A stretch of 64,000 bases of DNA from Taxillus chinensis (taxonomy: Eukaryota; Streptophyta; Magnoliopsida; Santalales; Loranthaceae). The notes under the pieces were generated by a model. The model made no database searches. It was not told the origin of the DNA and saw nothing but the letters and a program-made list of their open reading frames with translations. The translations under genes and the position numbers were made by a program. Each line of letters opens with the position of its first letter. Within the stretch, counting starts at the first letter, position 1. Below are positions 53,685 through 62,219 of the stretch, one piece after another. The stretch covers positions 11,533,498-11,597,497 of the forward strand of contig CM042092.1 of NCBI GenBank assembly GCA_023512835.1, given 5' to 3'.

Positions 53685-54017
53685 GGGGGGGGTGGGAGTG
53701 GACCTTGGACTTCGAGAAGAAAGGCTTGAACGCAGTTGTGTTGGATGAGGACAAGGAGAGAATTGGTGACCTGTTCGCGAGAAAGCTCGGTGTATCGGAT
53801 AATATGAGGTAGCGTTAGGGTTCCTCTGCGGAGGAGGCATTCGCAGACTTGCTGTGAAACGTTAAAGAAGCGATCGAAACCTTAAAACGAAACAAAAACT
53901 ACAAATTGTCTGTAATTGCGTGTATGAGAGAGAGAATGAGAGAGATACAACGACAATATCGCCGAAGTTGTTTCTGATGATGTGAGCGGCGAGCTTCATG
54001 CCGTTTTGCGTCGCCAT
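39470..54017 (-). CDS. RPC3: RNA polymerase III subunit RPC3 (RPC82/POLR3C type), 14 exons
   Basis: Subunit of the Pol III-specific RPC3-RPC6-RPC7 trimer, which acts in promoter opening and initiation at tRNA, 5S rRNA and other small-RNA genes in the nucleus. Fourteen exons on the minus strand join in phase to about 525 codons plus stop (ATG at 54017-54015, TAA at 39472-39470), the usual length for the family. The N-terminus MATQNGMKLAAHIIRNNFGD and the winged-helix segment VCECLLRRGTLTLPHIIRYT are diagnostic. Further blocks are ARYVERCPAGEP, ILWRPNFEEFVRFLRHE, RTMTLEHVRASLVQLG, YGMDAYRIFRLL and the C-terminal LMRLDDAMMLFRDF. No disabling change was found. It is convergent with TPP2 and divergent from tRNA-Cys. 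Confidence 0.96.
39599..40797. other. RPC3 intron 13
   Basis: 1199 bp. Searched on the minus strand for a missed short exon; none had the right phase. A short direct repeat (gccttctgatccttag) occurs at 40147 and 40188. Confidence 0.7.
40798..40947 (-). CDS. RPC3: RPC3 exon 13
   Basis: 50 codons: KVTVQGARQSQKMLWKINRI, then WEHVIDDMYHTALNLSIRQR. Matches the family block with W...EH..D.MYH.ALNL..R. Confidence 0.95.
40948..42261. other. RPC3 intron 12
   Basis: 1314 bp, AT-rich, no element recognised. Open frames at 41296-41520 and 41555-41818 have no family signature. Confidence 0.65.
42262..42345 (-). CDS. RPC3: RPC3 exon 12
   Basis: 28 codons, ISDTTFVEKKDTAMILHKLW to NYVCME. ISD..F.EKKD....L.KLWKD.Y is a hallmark of RPC3/RPC82. 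Confidence 0.96.
42346..44160. other. RPC3 intron 11
   Basis: 1815 bp of AT-rich DNA. No recognisable transposon or gene. Confidence 0.65.
44161..44253 (-). CDS. RPC3: RPC3 exon 11
   Basis: 31 codons: VESIVLKKYGMDAYRIFRLL, then TKSSCLIESDK. Strong match to the VE.IVLK.YG.DAYRIFRLL block. Confidence 0.97.
44345..44382 (-). CDS. RPC3: RPC3 exon 10 (38 bp)
   Basis: Short exon LKKLIDLSQNDE. Its first two bases complete the Asp codon; flanked by tttggcag and gtttgt. Confidence 0.92.
44453..44596 (-). CDS. RPC3: RPC3 exon 9
   Basis: PMSLNNIFEEVMKSVDGRTM, TLEHVRASLVQLGCNSGGKG, then TDDLYSV. Winged-helix segment conserved in plants. Confidence 0.96.
44597..47280. other. RPC3 intron 8
   Basis: 2684 bp. 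Two phrases resembling a degenerate minus-strand retroelement primer site lie at about 45893 and 46751, without convincing LTRs. A run of nine G's occurs near 44678. No coding content recognised. Confidence 0.5.
47281..47392 (-). CDS. RPC3: RPC3 exon 8
   Basis: ACIANVRSRLDNGAVIVLRA to LKVKTVNS; V..RLD.GA.IVLRA is conserved. Ends on the first base of a Val codon. Confidence 0.96.
47675..47722. repeat. (GA)n microsatellite in RPC3 intron 7
   Basis: About 24 GA units with one C interruption. The rest of intron 7 (47393-47841) is AT-rich. Confidence 0.9.
47842..47952 (-). CDS. RPC3: RPC3 exon 7
   Basis: 37 codons: RKHEALESDKEPEVTQSEKE, then ILWRPNFEEFVRFLRHE. Confidence 0.96.
48047..48196 (-). 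CDS. RPC3: RPC3 exon 6
   Basis: 50 codons: LIEDLETTEQRALAAAVPME, SLRFSLVANTGIDIGEKRGE, then DSPDIYAGGK. Loop region linking winged helices. Confidence 0.95.
48197..48990. other. RPC3 intron 5, first part
   Basis: AT-rich, no recognised element. The overlapping open frames at 48643-48894 lack motifs. Confidence 0.55.
48997..49305. mobile_element. MITE-like inverted-repeat element in RPC3 intron 5
   Basis: About 309 bp with inverted ends GAGCCTGTTTGAGATTGC on the left and GGGCCTATTTGAGATGCC read inward from the right. I could not find a clean target duplication, so the boundaries are approximate. No coding capacity. Confidence 0.5.
49424..49581 (-). CDS. RPC3: RPC3 exon 5
   Basis: KFPSESDLRNTLIRLLNARY, VERCPAGEPYIALLTDDEAA and a basic AKKPKRAKTSK end. 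NARYVERCPA.EP is diagnostic of RPC3. Confidence 0.96.
49670..49870. mobile_element. Possible small MITE in RPC3 intron 4
   Basis: AT-rich segment with loosely inverted ends (atatatttggtttagtt on the left, gaagtgtttggtctaaat read inward from the right). No clear duplication, so low certainty. The rest of intron 4 to 51115 has no recognised content. Confidence 0.3.
51120..51645 (-). mobile_element. LINE 3' fragment in RPC3 intron 4
   Basis: Begins with a T run and ataagtaagaaaatttatt, the 3' tail shared with the other LINE copies. The minus strand reads CMCKALAESIDHLFLHCPYV-like sequence then RWDVIIGLFGLLWVMLSS, the zf-RVT domain of plant LINEs. Truncated, with stops. Confidence 0.8.
52735..53070 (+). 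mobile_element. RTE-like LINE endonuclease fragment in RPC3 intron 4
   Basis: The plus strand reads DLDMVIQGIPTKENIFIRLD, FNGHVRNNCN and LDFVVSYNLILVNTSFKK with frame breaks. This is the apurinic-endonuclease segment (DL....Q.IP...K...GGDFNGHVG) of RTE-clade non-LTR elements. Antisense to RPC3. The stretch 51646-52734 shows a short direct repeat (tcccaag.t.ggataaa...aaggttgc, 52446 and 52521) and nothing else. Confidence 0.65.
53316..53391 (-). CDS. RPC3: RPC3 exon 4
   Basis: CVTLVEWLLEHGRLTLGQLC, DKNDN, ending on the first base of Arg. Winged-helix segment (L..GRLTL.Q). Confidence 0.94.
53482..53597 (-). CDS. RPC3: RPC3 exon 3
   Basis: SFRSSSKLTQYMALFDNIIH, RMRFPKFVDVVYKELDKQ. QY.A.FDNI.HRMRFPKF is highly conserved. 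Confidence 0.96.
53634..53695. repeat. (TA)n(GA)n(G)n microsatellite filling RPC3 intron 2
   Basis: TA repeats to about 53669, GA repeats to about 53684, then a run of G's ending only about 10 bases from the donor of the 106-bp intron 2 (53598-53703). On the RPC3 strand the intron is a C-run, (TC)n, (TA)n. Confidence 0.9.
53704..53851 (-). CDS. RPC3: RPC3 exon 2
   Basis: QVCECLLRRGTLTLPHIIRY, TELSREQVTNSLLVLIQHNC, VQAFLLEVQ. N-terminal HTH_9 winged helix. The donor GTCCAC is weak, but splicing there gives an in-frame Gly with exon 3. Confidence 0.95.
53949..54017 (-). CDS. RPC3: RPC3 exon 1 with start codon
   Basis: 23 codons MATQNGMKLAAHIIRNNFGD, IVV. The ATG at 54017 matches the conserved family start (M.T..G..LA.H.I...FGD). 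Upstream in frame lies an Ala/Asn-rich open stretch without an ATG in the bases inspected. Confidence 0.93.
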
Positions 54018-54182
54018 GTTGTTGGCGTTGTTCGCCGCCGCCGCGCCGGACCTGATCCCCTGTCTAATGGCTCTCGGAGGAGGAGATGAACAAAATTAGA
54101 TTATTTTTTTCTAATTGTTATTGTGGATTTATAAATTATATTATATATTAAGTAACTAAACTCGCTGGCCAAGCATCATCAG
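54018..54182. promoter_or_regulatory. Shared divergent promoter, RPC3 (-) and tRNA-Cys (+)
   Basis: 165 bp. For RPC3 the minus strand has TATAAATCC at 54133-54125, about 110 bp before the ATG. For the tRNA gene a TATATTA sits at 54144-54150, about 35 bp upstream, and a CAA at 54170-54172, near the expected plant Pol III start. These assignments are by position only. Confidence 0.55.
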
Positions 54183-54254
54183 GGGTCTATAGCTCAGTGG
54201 TAGAGCATTTGACTGCAGATCAAGAGGTCACCGGTTCGAATCCGGTTGGGCCCT
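54183..54254 (+). tRNA. tRNA-Cys(GCA): tRNA-Cys (GCA anticodon)
   Basis: 72 nt, intronless. The acceptor stem GGGTCTA pairs with TGGGCCC (with G-T pairs), discriminator T. D-arm TAGCTCAGTGGTAGAGCA is also the A box. Anticodon loop CTGCAGA gives GCA. T-arm ACCGG-TTCGAAT-CCGGT contains the B box GGTTCGAATCC. No CCA is encoded, as expected for a nuclear gene. Confidence 0.97.
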
Positions 54255-54258
54255 ATAT

Positions 54259-54265
54259 ATTTTTT
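54259..54265 (+). terminator. Pol III T-run terminator of tRNA-Cys
   Basis: A run of six or more T's within about 12 bases of the tRNA 3' end, the standard Pol III termination signal. Confidence 0.85.
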
Positions 54266-55300
54266 GTCCTTTCACCCCCTGCAATTTGAATTCGTAACAA
54301 TTCATCAGAGCTAAATTCTCTTTCATTTCAATAGAAATTTAAGTAAACTTATTATACCAGCGTCAACTGCACGTTAGTTATGTTTTTCATCTATCAACAA
54401 ATCAAATAGTTAGTAAGAAGCATGCTATATGATTTAGTAAGAAGCATGTAGGAAATAATGCATATTGGAAAGGGAAAAAAAACACCTTGGAAAAATAGTT
54501 GACTAAATTTTAAATATGCATAATAAGCAAATATCAAGAACCAAATTGCAATATAGAGTACTTGTTTGGTTTGTGTTACTGTACTATTATCAGTACTATG
54601 ATGATAATAGTCATGTATGTATTATGGGAAGGCATACTCACACCGGTACAAGATCAATAATCATATATTTTCCTTTTATCTCACTTGGACTAAAATCAAT
54701 AATCATATATTTTGAGAAAGGTTCTCTGTAGAATATAAGTTTCATTGAAGTTTGATAGGTGTGAGATCTTGTTATTTCTAAAAAAGTAAATGTGTAAACT
54801 TATAATTAATTTTGTTTCAAAGAAAATATAAATCTAATTATTTATGTTGAATTATGATCTATATATATGTCATGCATATTTTCGAAGTCATTTTTTTATA
54901 TTACCAAATTAGTTTTTTTGTTTTTATTACAAAAGTAGCCATTCTATTTGTATTTTTTAGTTAGTTTGGAGAGCAAGTTTAACAAAAACGTTTAAAAACT
55001 ACATTTTTCTAAAATTTTATCATAACCAAAATTTTAACAAATAAATAGTAACTCTTCAAATTTAATTCAATACCATTCACTCTTTATTTATTAATATATC
55101 ATATTTTGTCTCACCACATTTACTTTTCTATTTTTTTTTGTTATCACATTTACTTTTTCATTTAAAAGAATAAATAAATATTTAAAAAGTAGTTTTTTAA
55201 TTAATAAATGGTTAAAAGAGAAAGATAAGAAAGTATGCTTAAATTGTTAAAATATAAAAAATATACTTTTTTATTTTGAAAAGTTAAATTTAAATACGTT
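54266..55300. other. AT-rich intergenic DNA
   Basis: No gene, RNA or clear mobile element. Duplicated phrase aatcaataatcatatattt at about 54653 and 54697. Confidence 0.6.
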
Positions 55301-55301
55301 A

Positions 55302-55963
55302 GAGTATCTCCAACCCATTAGCAAAAGTAAAAGTCAAATGTGTACTTGCTTAAAAACTTTCTCCAATGCATTGGGTAAACCATTAGCAAAAGAAAAAAAA
55401 TATAAATATAACTTTAACTTTTGCTTTTACTTTTACTTTTACTTTTTTGCGGATGATGCCAACTCAGCTTTTATTACAAATCCTATTCCAAATTTACAAA
55501 CTAACCCTTGACCTAAATTGATGGGGAGCGATGCGGCCACTAGGGGAGGGAAAACCGCACGACGCAGGGGGAGAGGATGAGACGTGAGGTGAGTAGGGAG
55601 TGACGGGAGGTGGTACGGCCGTTGGGGGAGGGGAAGCCGCGTGATGCAAGGGGAGGGAAAGTCGTCGGCCGCCGCTGGAGGGGGAAGAAAAGGTGTACTG
55701 CCACTAGGGGGAGGGAAAGGTGTGCGACCGTTGGACTGGAGAGGAGCTACGTTGGGTGGTGGCGCAAGACTGGGAGCCAACACAAGGACTAGGTTTGAAA
55801 CTTATTTGTTTTGCTAAGTTAGCATCAACAGTTAAAGCAAAAGCTAAAGTCATATTTCACTTCTTCTTTTTTCATTTACTAATGATTTTCCTAATACATT
55901 GGAAATGATATGTAATTAAATATTACTATTACTATTACTATTGTTGATGAGTTGGAGATGTTA
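55302..55963. mobile_element. Tourist-like element with GC-rich core, related to 24864-25874
   Basis: The left end TTA-GAGTATCTCCAAC and the right end GTTGGAGATG-TTA are inverted, with candidate TTA duplications (55299-55301, 55961-55963). The right terminus seems to lack its outermost bases. The core 55510-55790 is G-rich (gggggaggg units), the opposite orientation to the C-rich core of the sibling. Open frames through it are low-complexity artefacts. The stretch 55964-56480 is featureless. Confidence 0.55.
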
Positions 55964-56479
55964 TAACACCAACAACCTACAAGGTAAAGTTTGTTCACGT
56001 GGGGTGTACATATATTTACTTTAATTATTGAAGCTGATACAGTCTTTGTGCTTGTTTAAGTTTGAAAAGTTCATCATTTGGAGGTGTACTGTTTTTTATA
56101 TATTAATAATTATATTATATAAATTAAAATTTTAATAAATAAGGAATAAAAATGCCTGTAATCAATAAAGTCTTGCAGTTTCAAACCCTATTTCAAGTCT
56201 TGGCATCTCATGACCCATAAACACTCGTAATTGGGCGAGATTATGAGAATTTTAATTCAAATGATGTAAATAATATTTAAATGATAGCATGACTACTAAT
56301 ACGAGTGTTATAATTGTAATTAAGTCTAATTTGAAATTTGCCACCCCAACAAGTATTTTTTGGTATTATAGTGAATTTTAATTAATTATCAGAATTATAA
56401 ATTATATTCTATATGAGAAAAAAATATCTCTCACATACTTATCCAAACATTGATTATACTGTGAGCGTAATCAGTCAAT

Positions 56480-57010
56480 ACTGAGATACTTGAAGATGTC
56501 ACATGGAAAGAACTAATGTTCTCAAATAATAGCCATTTAAAATTAATGACGATACAAATGCATATTGGATTAGAAGTATCTATGACAAAAAAAACTACTT
56601 TGAGTTTTTTATATGTTTAGGTGACAATGTAGTCACTTGAAGAAGCAATAAACAAAAAGTAATCACACTTTCTAATGCTGAAGGTAAATTTCGTGGAATG
56701 GCGAAAGGACTATGTAAACTCCTATGGATAAGAAACTTCTTACTAAACTTGGTTTTCCTCATACTTCATTCAAATTTGAAGTTATTCTGCAATATTAATT
56801 GTGATATCTTACAATCATGCACAATATGACCGAACAAAACATGTAGAAGTGGATTGTCATTTTATCCTAAAAATTTATAAGCAAAAATTACTTGTTTCCA
56901 ATTTGTGAAGTTTGAAGACCAACTAATAGATATACTTACTAACATAGTATCAAGTAAAGACTTCTACATCTCACTCAATAAATTGTGCATAATATTTGCA
57001 TAAAGGATAA
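56480..57010 (+). mobile_element. Ty1-copia RNase H fragment
   Basis: Across shifting frames: SHFLMLKVNFVEWRKDYVNS (equivalent to S..AE.E...MA.G..EL.W), a degenerate CDN..AI..A.N, and QYDRTKHVEVDCHFILK (HDRTKHIE.D.HFI.EK). Strongly decayed; no LTR visible. Confidence 0.75.
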
Positions 57011-57276
57011 TATTTTATAATGATTGATGTGAGTGGAAAAATAACAAAAGTAAATATTCAATAAAAAATGATGTAATAGTATATAAGAAAATAATCAAGG
57101 AGTCATTATATTGATATGAGTGATTATAGTAGTGTAATATTAGACAATACCAAGTTTAGTATTGATAAATGTAACTCTATTTAAATTGTATTGATGTATT
57201 GAGATAACAATATTGAAATGAAAAAAGTATCAAGCCTTTTTGACACAAAGCTCGGGAACAATGTAAACCGCATATT

Positions 57277-57470
57277 TCAATCTTCGGTTAATTTCTGTTT
57301 TCTTACCTCAGGTAGCTGCTTTATGCTGTGTGATCTATGACGTTTCCTGGCAAGTGAAAAATAATGGGGCAAACAACGCAGAGATTCTTCCTTGCAGTTG
57401 ATAGCTGTACTTGCATCTGTATCGAAGCGATTATTGCACGCTGAAAGTGTGTCCTCCAACTAATGGCAGT
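57277..57470 (-). other. Exon-like open stretch, unassigned
   Basis: The minus strand has a tgccattag acceptor, about 55 open codons (LEDTLSACNNRFDTDASTAI, then ARKRHRSHSIKQLPE) and a strong GTAAGA donor. A second overlapping open stretch in another frame, 57424-57640, reads LCDGAHCGDLIAGSLSWWGT and VANHLITQLYRGMSCYVLP. Neither resembles a family I can name. They could be relic or real exons of an unrecognised minus-strand gene. Confidence 0.25.
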
Positions 57471-58065
57471 AGTGTAGTGGGAAGTACATAACAGGACATG
57501 CCGCGGTATAGTTGTGTTATTAGATGGTTTGCGACTCGACTGATCACGCGGGCTTCCTTTTTTGTATCAGTGCCCCACCAACTCAATGATCCAGCAATGA
57601 GATCTCCACAGTGAGCTCCATCACATAAATGTGTTTCCTTGCCTTTTGATTAGAAGTTTGATTCTTCGCTATTATGAGAAGGCATATGGTATTGACAAAT
57701 GTGAGTTATGCTATGTCAGACAAGTCAATAATTAGCTTCTTTTCTTTAGTAGTGGGTGGGAGCTGACACCAAGTTGTATGAGCGAAGTGGCACTAAACAA
57801 ATGGCGAAATGGCACAATCACATCAAACCTGACCGCATTTACACAAAATATACGCTCGTTCAATATTCTGTAGGCAATAGATGCTATATATGAAACCTCC
57901 CATTCCGATGGATCCTATGAACTGGCTTACAGGTATACCTATAGAATCCACGTGGCATTCCTAAAGCCTAGGTGGTGGTGTTCACGGCATCAGACATTCG
58001 TTATGGGAAAAGGCGTGAACCACGTCCATTTCACATGGACAACTGTCCTTAAAAATTAATGTCAT

Positions 58066-58113
<48 letters not shown>
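58066..58113. repeat. (TA)n(GA)n microsatellite
   Basis: About eight TA units followed by about fifteen GA units. The preceding 57690-58060 holds nothing recognised. Confidence 0.9.
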
Positions 58114-58114
<1 letters not shown>

Positions 58115-58365
58115 TTAGTTGCTATTATTAATGATGTTACACGAAACATACAAGCTAAGCTTGTGTTTCCCCATGTCCTTATATTATATATATGATGCAA
58201 AAACTGTATTTTTCTCGCCATGTATATATTTTCTCATCATGTATTGTTATATATGCATGAATATTAATAATACAAGAGAGCAATTTTGTTTTGATTTGCA
58301 TTCCCCTTCAGTGTCAGCGTCAGTCGTAACTCGGTGAGTGTTGGTTTTATAACCCCAATATAACC

Positions 58366-58937
58366 TAGGGATGGCAATGGGGCGGGGCGGGGCGGGTATT
58401 GGGTCACTCCGTCTCCATCCCCGCTAAGGAAAAAATTACTCATACTTGCCCCGTGTTCCGGTGGGTATTAAATTTTTCGCCCCATCCCCGCCCCGTCGGG
58501 GCACGGGGCGGGGCGGGGATTCCCCGTCCCGCTCCAGTTAAAGCCCAATGCAGCCCAGCCCGCCACCCCACCCGAGCCCAACTCGCCAGTCCAAGGCACC
58601 CCGCCCGCCCGGCCAATCGCCAACAGCCTCCGCGCGAAAAATCCTAGCAAAATATTTTGTCATGATGAAAAATTGAACCCAGAACCTCCCCCGTGGGATG
58701 TGTATGCGGGCTGGCCGGTAGCTAACGGGACGAAAGCTAATCGGGTAAACAAGATAGGGATGCGGGGCGGAATTTTTGGCGGGTAGGGCGGGTATGCGGG
58801 GCGGGGCATGCTTGCCCCGTCCCCGCCCCATTACTCAACTGGGCAAAAAATTATTGCCCCGTACCCGCCTCGTTACCCGTTAAATTCAAAAAATACCCGC
58901 CCCATTGGGGCGGATACGGGTTAAATTGTCATCCCTA
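58366..58937. mobile_element. GC-rich hAT-type MITE
   Basis: 572 bp bounded by TAGGGATGGCAAT on the left and ATTGTCATCCCTA on the right (12 of 13 inverted), flanked by near-identical 8-bp duplications ATATAACC (58358-58365) and ATGTAACC (58938-58945). Ends are dominated by ggggcgggg/ccccgcccc tracts that pair with each other. No coding capacity; the open frames inside are GC artefacts. Confidence 0.85.
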
Positions 58938-58959
58938 ATGTAACCACACAAAACACAGA

Positions 58960-58961
<2 letters not shown>

Positions 58962-59001
<40 letters not shown>
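58962..59001. repeat. (TA)n microsatellite
   Basis: About 20 TA units directly after the hAT-type MITE. Confidence 0.9.
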
Positions 59002-59004
<3 letters not shown>

Positions 59005-60375
59005 TATATATACGTTAGATGGTAAAGAAAACCAATTCACCAGGGAGCTCAGCCGAGTACGTAGCACAGCGCAAATGCTTACAGAATCCTCACTTGGGCA
59101 ACTTCTGAAGCAAGCCAATAGAACCAAGCCTAAGTGCCGCATGTAGGGGTGAGCAGAATGTAAGTAATGTATATTAAAGCAGCAATTGGCCGGTGTCTTC
59201 AAAATTCAATTAAAATTACAATTTTTTTCGTAATTTTAAAATTTTACTTTTCATAATTTTACATTAAATTAATCTGGATTAATTATTAAATTAATTAAAA
59301 TAATAATATAATATGAAAAATAGAAGAAAAAGGAAATGAAAAAGTAAGTAATGAGATAAATAAAATATTAAAATAAAATTTTAATCCAAATTTAAAGAAA
59401 TTCCTAAAATTTTAGTATTTCATAATTATATATTTTAGTCTTTACTAAATTTAATGTGATTCTATTTCTCGTACATTCATCAAACTACACATTTAAATTT
59501 GCAAATACTCGCAGTCGTGACTCTAAATTTAAAAAAAAAAATAATATGTGAAATTAGCCTGGTGTGAAATCGTGACTAGTGTGAGAATTGTAATTTTTTT
59601 TGTTCCTAATAATTTAATATGCTATATTATTCATTCATTTCAGGTAATATTAGTCTTTGATATCATTTTTTTAAAATTAACTAATAGATATCGGTTGCAT
59701 AACATTAAATTAATTAAGATTTTTATATTATTTGATATTATTTATTTTATAGTTGCTATACATATATATTTGTACATACCGAGACGGCCGGGTAACAAAA
59801 GAGAATATACATATATAATCTCGCTAGCTCTAAAGACGACGATTACACTAAAGTATGGGTTGAGTTCACGGACTAATAGTCCCATTATTTTAACTAATAA
59901 TGCATTGAATTTATCACATAATACTTAATAATGGGCCAACTATTCACAATCTTATTGGAATAGGCTTAAAGGTAAAAGCCTGAAACTTTGTGCAAACCTC
60001 AACTATTGTCTCATTAGTTGAACATTTCTCCTTAATTTCACCAATATATCTTTCTTTCTTTTTTAATTCTTATTAATTGTCAAACCCGTACCACATCTCA
60101 AGGATTGAAAAGGTCCTCCAAAGTCCAAACCATACTAGAATCAATGAGCTAAAATTTTGTGCACACGACGCACCTATTCTATTGTATAATTAATTAATAT
60201 AACTTTTTCATCCTCGTGATTTCACGAATAAATATTTTATTTTATACATGCCGTGAATTTTAAAAATATATATATATATATATCATCGTACTAAATCTTT
60301 AATTTTTTTTATTTTTTTTTAATAGCTCCTATATACTTTTTACTTTCTCTTCTATTAAATGTTTTTATTAAAATT
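59002..60375. other. AT-rich intergenic DNA
   Basis: No gene recognised. The 126-codon open frame at 59548-59928 is AT-driven and Ile/Leu/Tyr-rich with no motif. Confidence 0.55.
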
Positions 60376-60453
60376 ACCCGACGCTTCCCTTCCCTGCACA
60401 AAATCGTCGACGCCTGTGCAGCGCTGGAACAGATCTAATCTAACTCCACATCG

Positions 60454-60711
60454 ATGACCCATCCGCCGGCGATCGCGAAAATCGCCGCTGGATTGTTCTG
60501 CGTCCTCACCGTCGTCCACGATCGTACGTCATCCGCTTCTCCCGCGACGGTCCCGCAGCTGCCTGAGATGGTCGCGTCGATCTGCCCTACACCAGCGCCT
60601 TTGCGACCACCTTCGATCTCTCCGAAGGGGGCGGTTTCGGTTTCGCCGCCTCCTTCCTCTGCTTGTCTTTTTGACGAACTTTGGGTGCAGCTGAAACGAC
60701 AATTCAAGTGA
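60454..60711 (+). CDS. Hypothetical GC-rich first exon with hydrophobic N-terminus
   Basis: An isolated GC-rich island (60380-60710) in AT-rich DNA. The plus-strand frame MTHPPAIAKIAAGLFCVLTV begins with a hydrophobic stretch compatible with a signal peptide, then a Pro/Ser-rich tail. The sequence ends at a strong potential donor, TTCAA-GTGAGT, so it could be a first exon whose continuation I cannot find. Both strands are open here, as GC-rich DNA often is. Function unknown. Confidence 0.3.
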   Translation: MTHPPAIAKIAAGLFCVLTVVHDRTSSASPATVPQLPEMVASICPTPAPLRPPSISPKGAVSVSPPPSSACLFDELWVQLKRQFK

Positions 60712-60719
60712 GTGAATAG

Positions 60720-61550
60720 TAAACAAGAGATATGAAGTAAACACTAAATAAGAATAAAATTGTGGAAATTAAATTCGCATATTAATGAAATATAATGAAA
60801 TTAAGAATAAAAAATAAGAATTATTTATTTTTCCAATGCTTGGCTAGACGTGGAATTAAGGTGAAAAAAAAGTAAAAAAGAAATAAAAAGGTAAAAAAAA
60901 TATTTTATATAAGGTAATGGTTAAGGTAAAAAAGAGATAAAAAAAAGTATAATTTTTTTTATATTTTATATTTATTGTTAATTTATTATTTTATTTTTGC
61001 ATGGATAGAATAGGAATAGTAATGATACTATATATATTTTCCAATGTTTTGCGGGAGAAAAGAATTTAGACATTTTTCATAAATAATGGGATTTTTTATA
61101 GCTTTTTTTTTTGTGTGTTAGCCAATCAGAGGATTAATGTCGAATCAAACATACAATTCTCAGCGAACAGGACTAGGATGGCACAAAAACAGTGATTCGG
61201 ATCTGTTGAACGGTTGGTGCTGTTCTGCCCACCAGAAGAATTGTAGCGCGAACTAAAAGATGGATCAAATTGAGGTCGAGGACAAGGGCGAAGAGGTCGG
61301 GATCGAGGTCAGGGATGGATTAGTAATATTATTAATCATACTATAATAATACTGTGAATTTTAAAATTTTAAAATTTTTCAAAGATAATTTAAAAAAAAA
61401 AAAAACGTTTAGCCGAAGGCTTTTTTTTTTCCATCCCGTTTAAACTAAGCCACAAAAGAAACAAAGCGTTTAGTCCCCTGAAAATAGTAGTATTCCCATT
61501 AAATTCCCCTGAAATTTAATAGGGAATGAAAAATGATAAAATTGTTCGTT
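60720..61550. other. AT-rich DNA downstream of the GC island
   Basis: Homopolymer-rich, with a short GA-rich phrase near 61260-61315. No feature recognised. Confidence 0.55.
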
Positions 61551-61559
61551 GTACTGGTG

Positions 61560-62215
61560 CTATCATGTTTTGGGTGACATTAGAACTTTAAATGAATGAA
61601 ACGTTCATAAATAAGTTCATGTTCAGTTTGATAAAAAATTATTTATGTTCGTTCATTAAGAAAGAGTGTCATTCGTGAATAATTCTCGCACATCATTTTT
61701 ATATTCGTGAATATGTTAATGAACGTTAGTTTGTAAATATCGTTCGTATTCATAAAAATTATTTGTGAACATAAATTTAAAAAATCAATTAATATGTATA
61801 AAAGTTGTTTTATTAAATATAAATATATTTTTATTAAAAATAATTTAATAAGCATATACTTTTATATTATTATTAAATAAAAATATATATTATTGATTTA
61901 TTTAGTTATTATTATTATTACTATAATATTTTTGTAATCTATATATATTAATTGTTTAAACATATTAAACAAATATAACATAATCATATTTAATTAATTA
62001 TATTTTTTGAATAAATTTACGATATGAATTCTCTTTTCAGATTTTTATATTTTTATAATTGTGTTCGTAAACGTTCGTGAACAATAAAGTAATGTCCGTG
62101 AACAGTTCGTGAATATAACAGTTTAAGGCTTGTGTTTGGTTTGATTCGTTAATAAATAGTAACGAACATGTTCAAATACCTTATTATTCGGCTTAATTCG
62201 TTTACAGCCCTAGGT
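61560..62215. mobile_element. Dispersed element rich in cgttcgtgaac motifs
   Basis: Repeated ttcgtgaa/gttcgtt motifs and an end (cgtttacagccctag, complement ctagggctgtaaacg) typical of a common plant hAT-like non-autonomous family. The left boundary is not clear. No coding sequence. Confidence 0.4.
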
Positions 62216-62219
62216 GACG

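Noticed and set aside
59002..59160. Coding-like sequence SSLGQLLKQANRTKPKC in one frame
   Set aside because: Too short, no splice partner and no family resemblance; open in two other frames.
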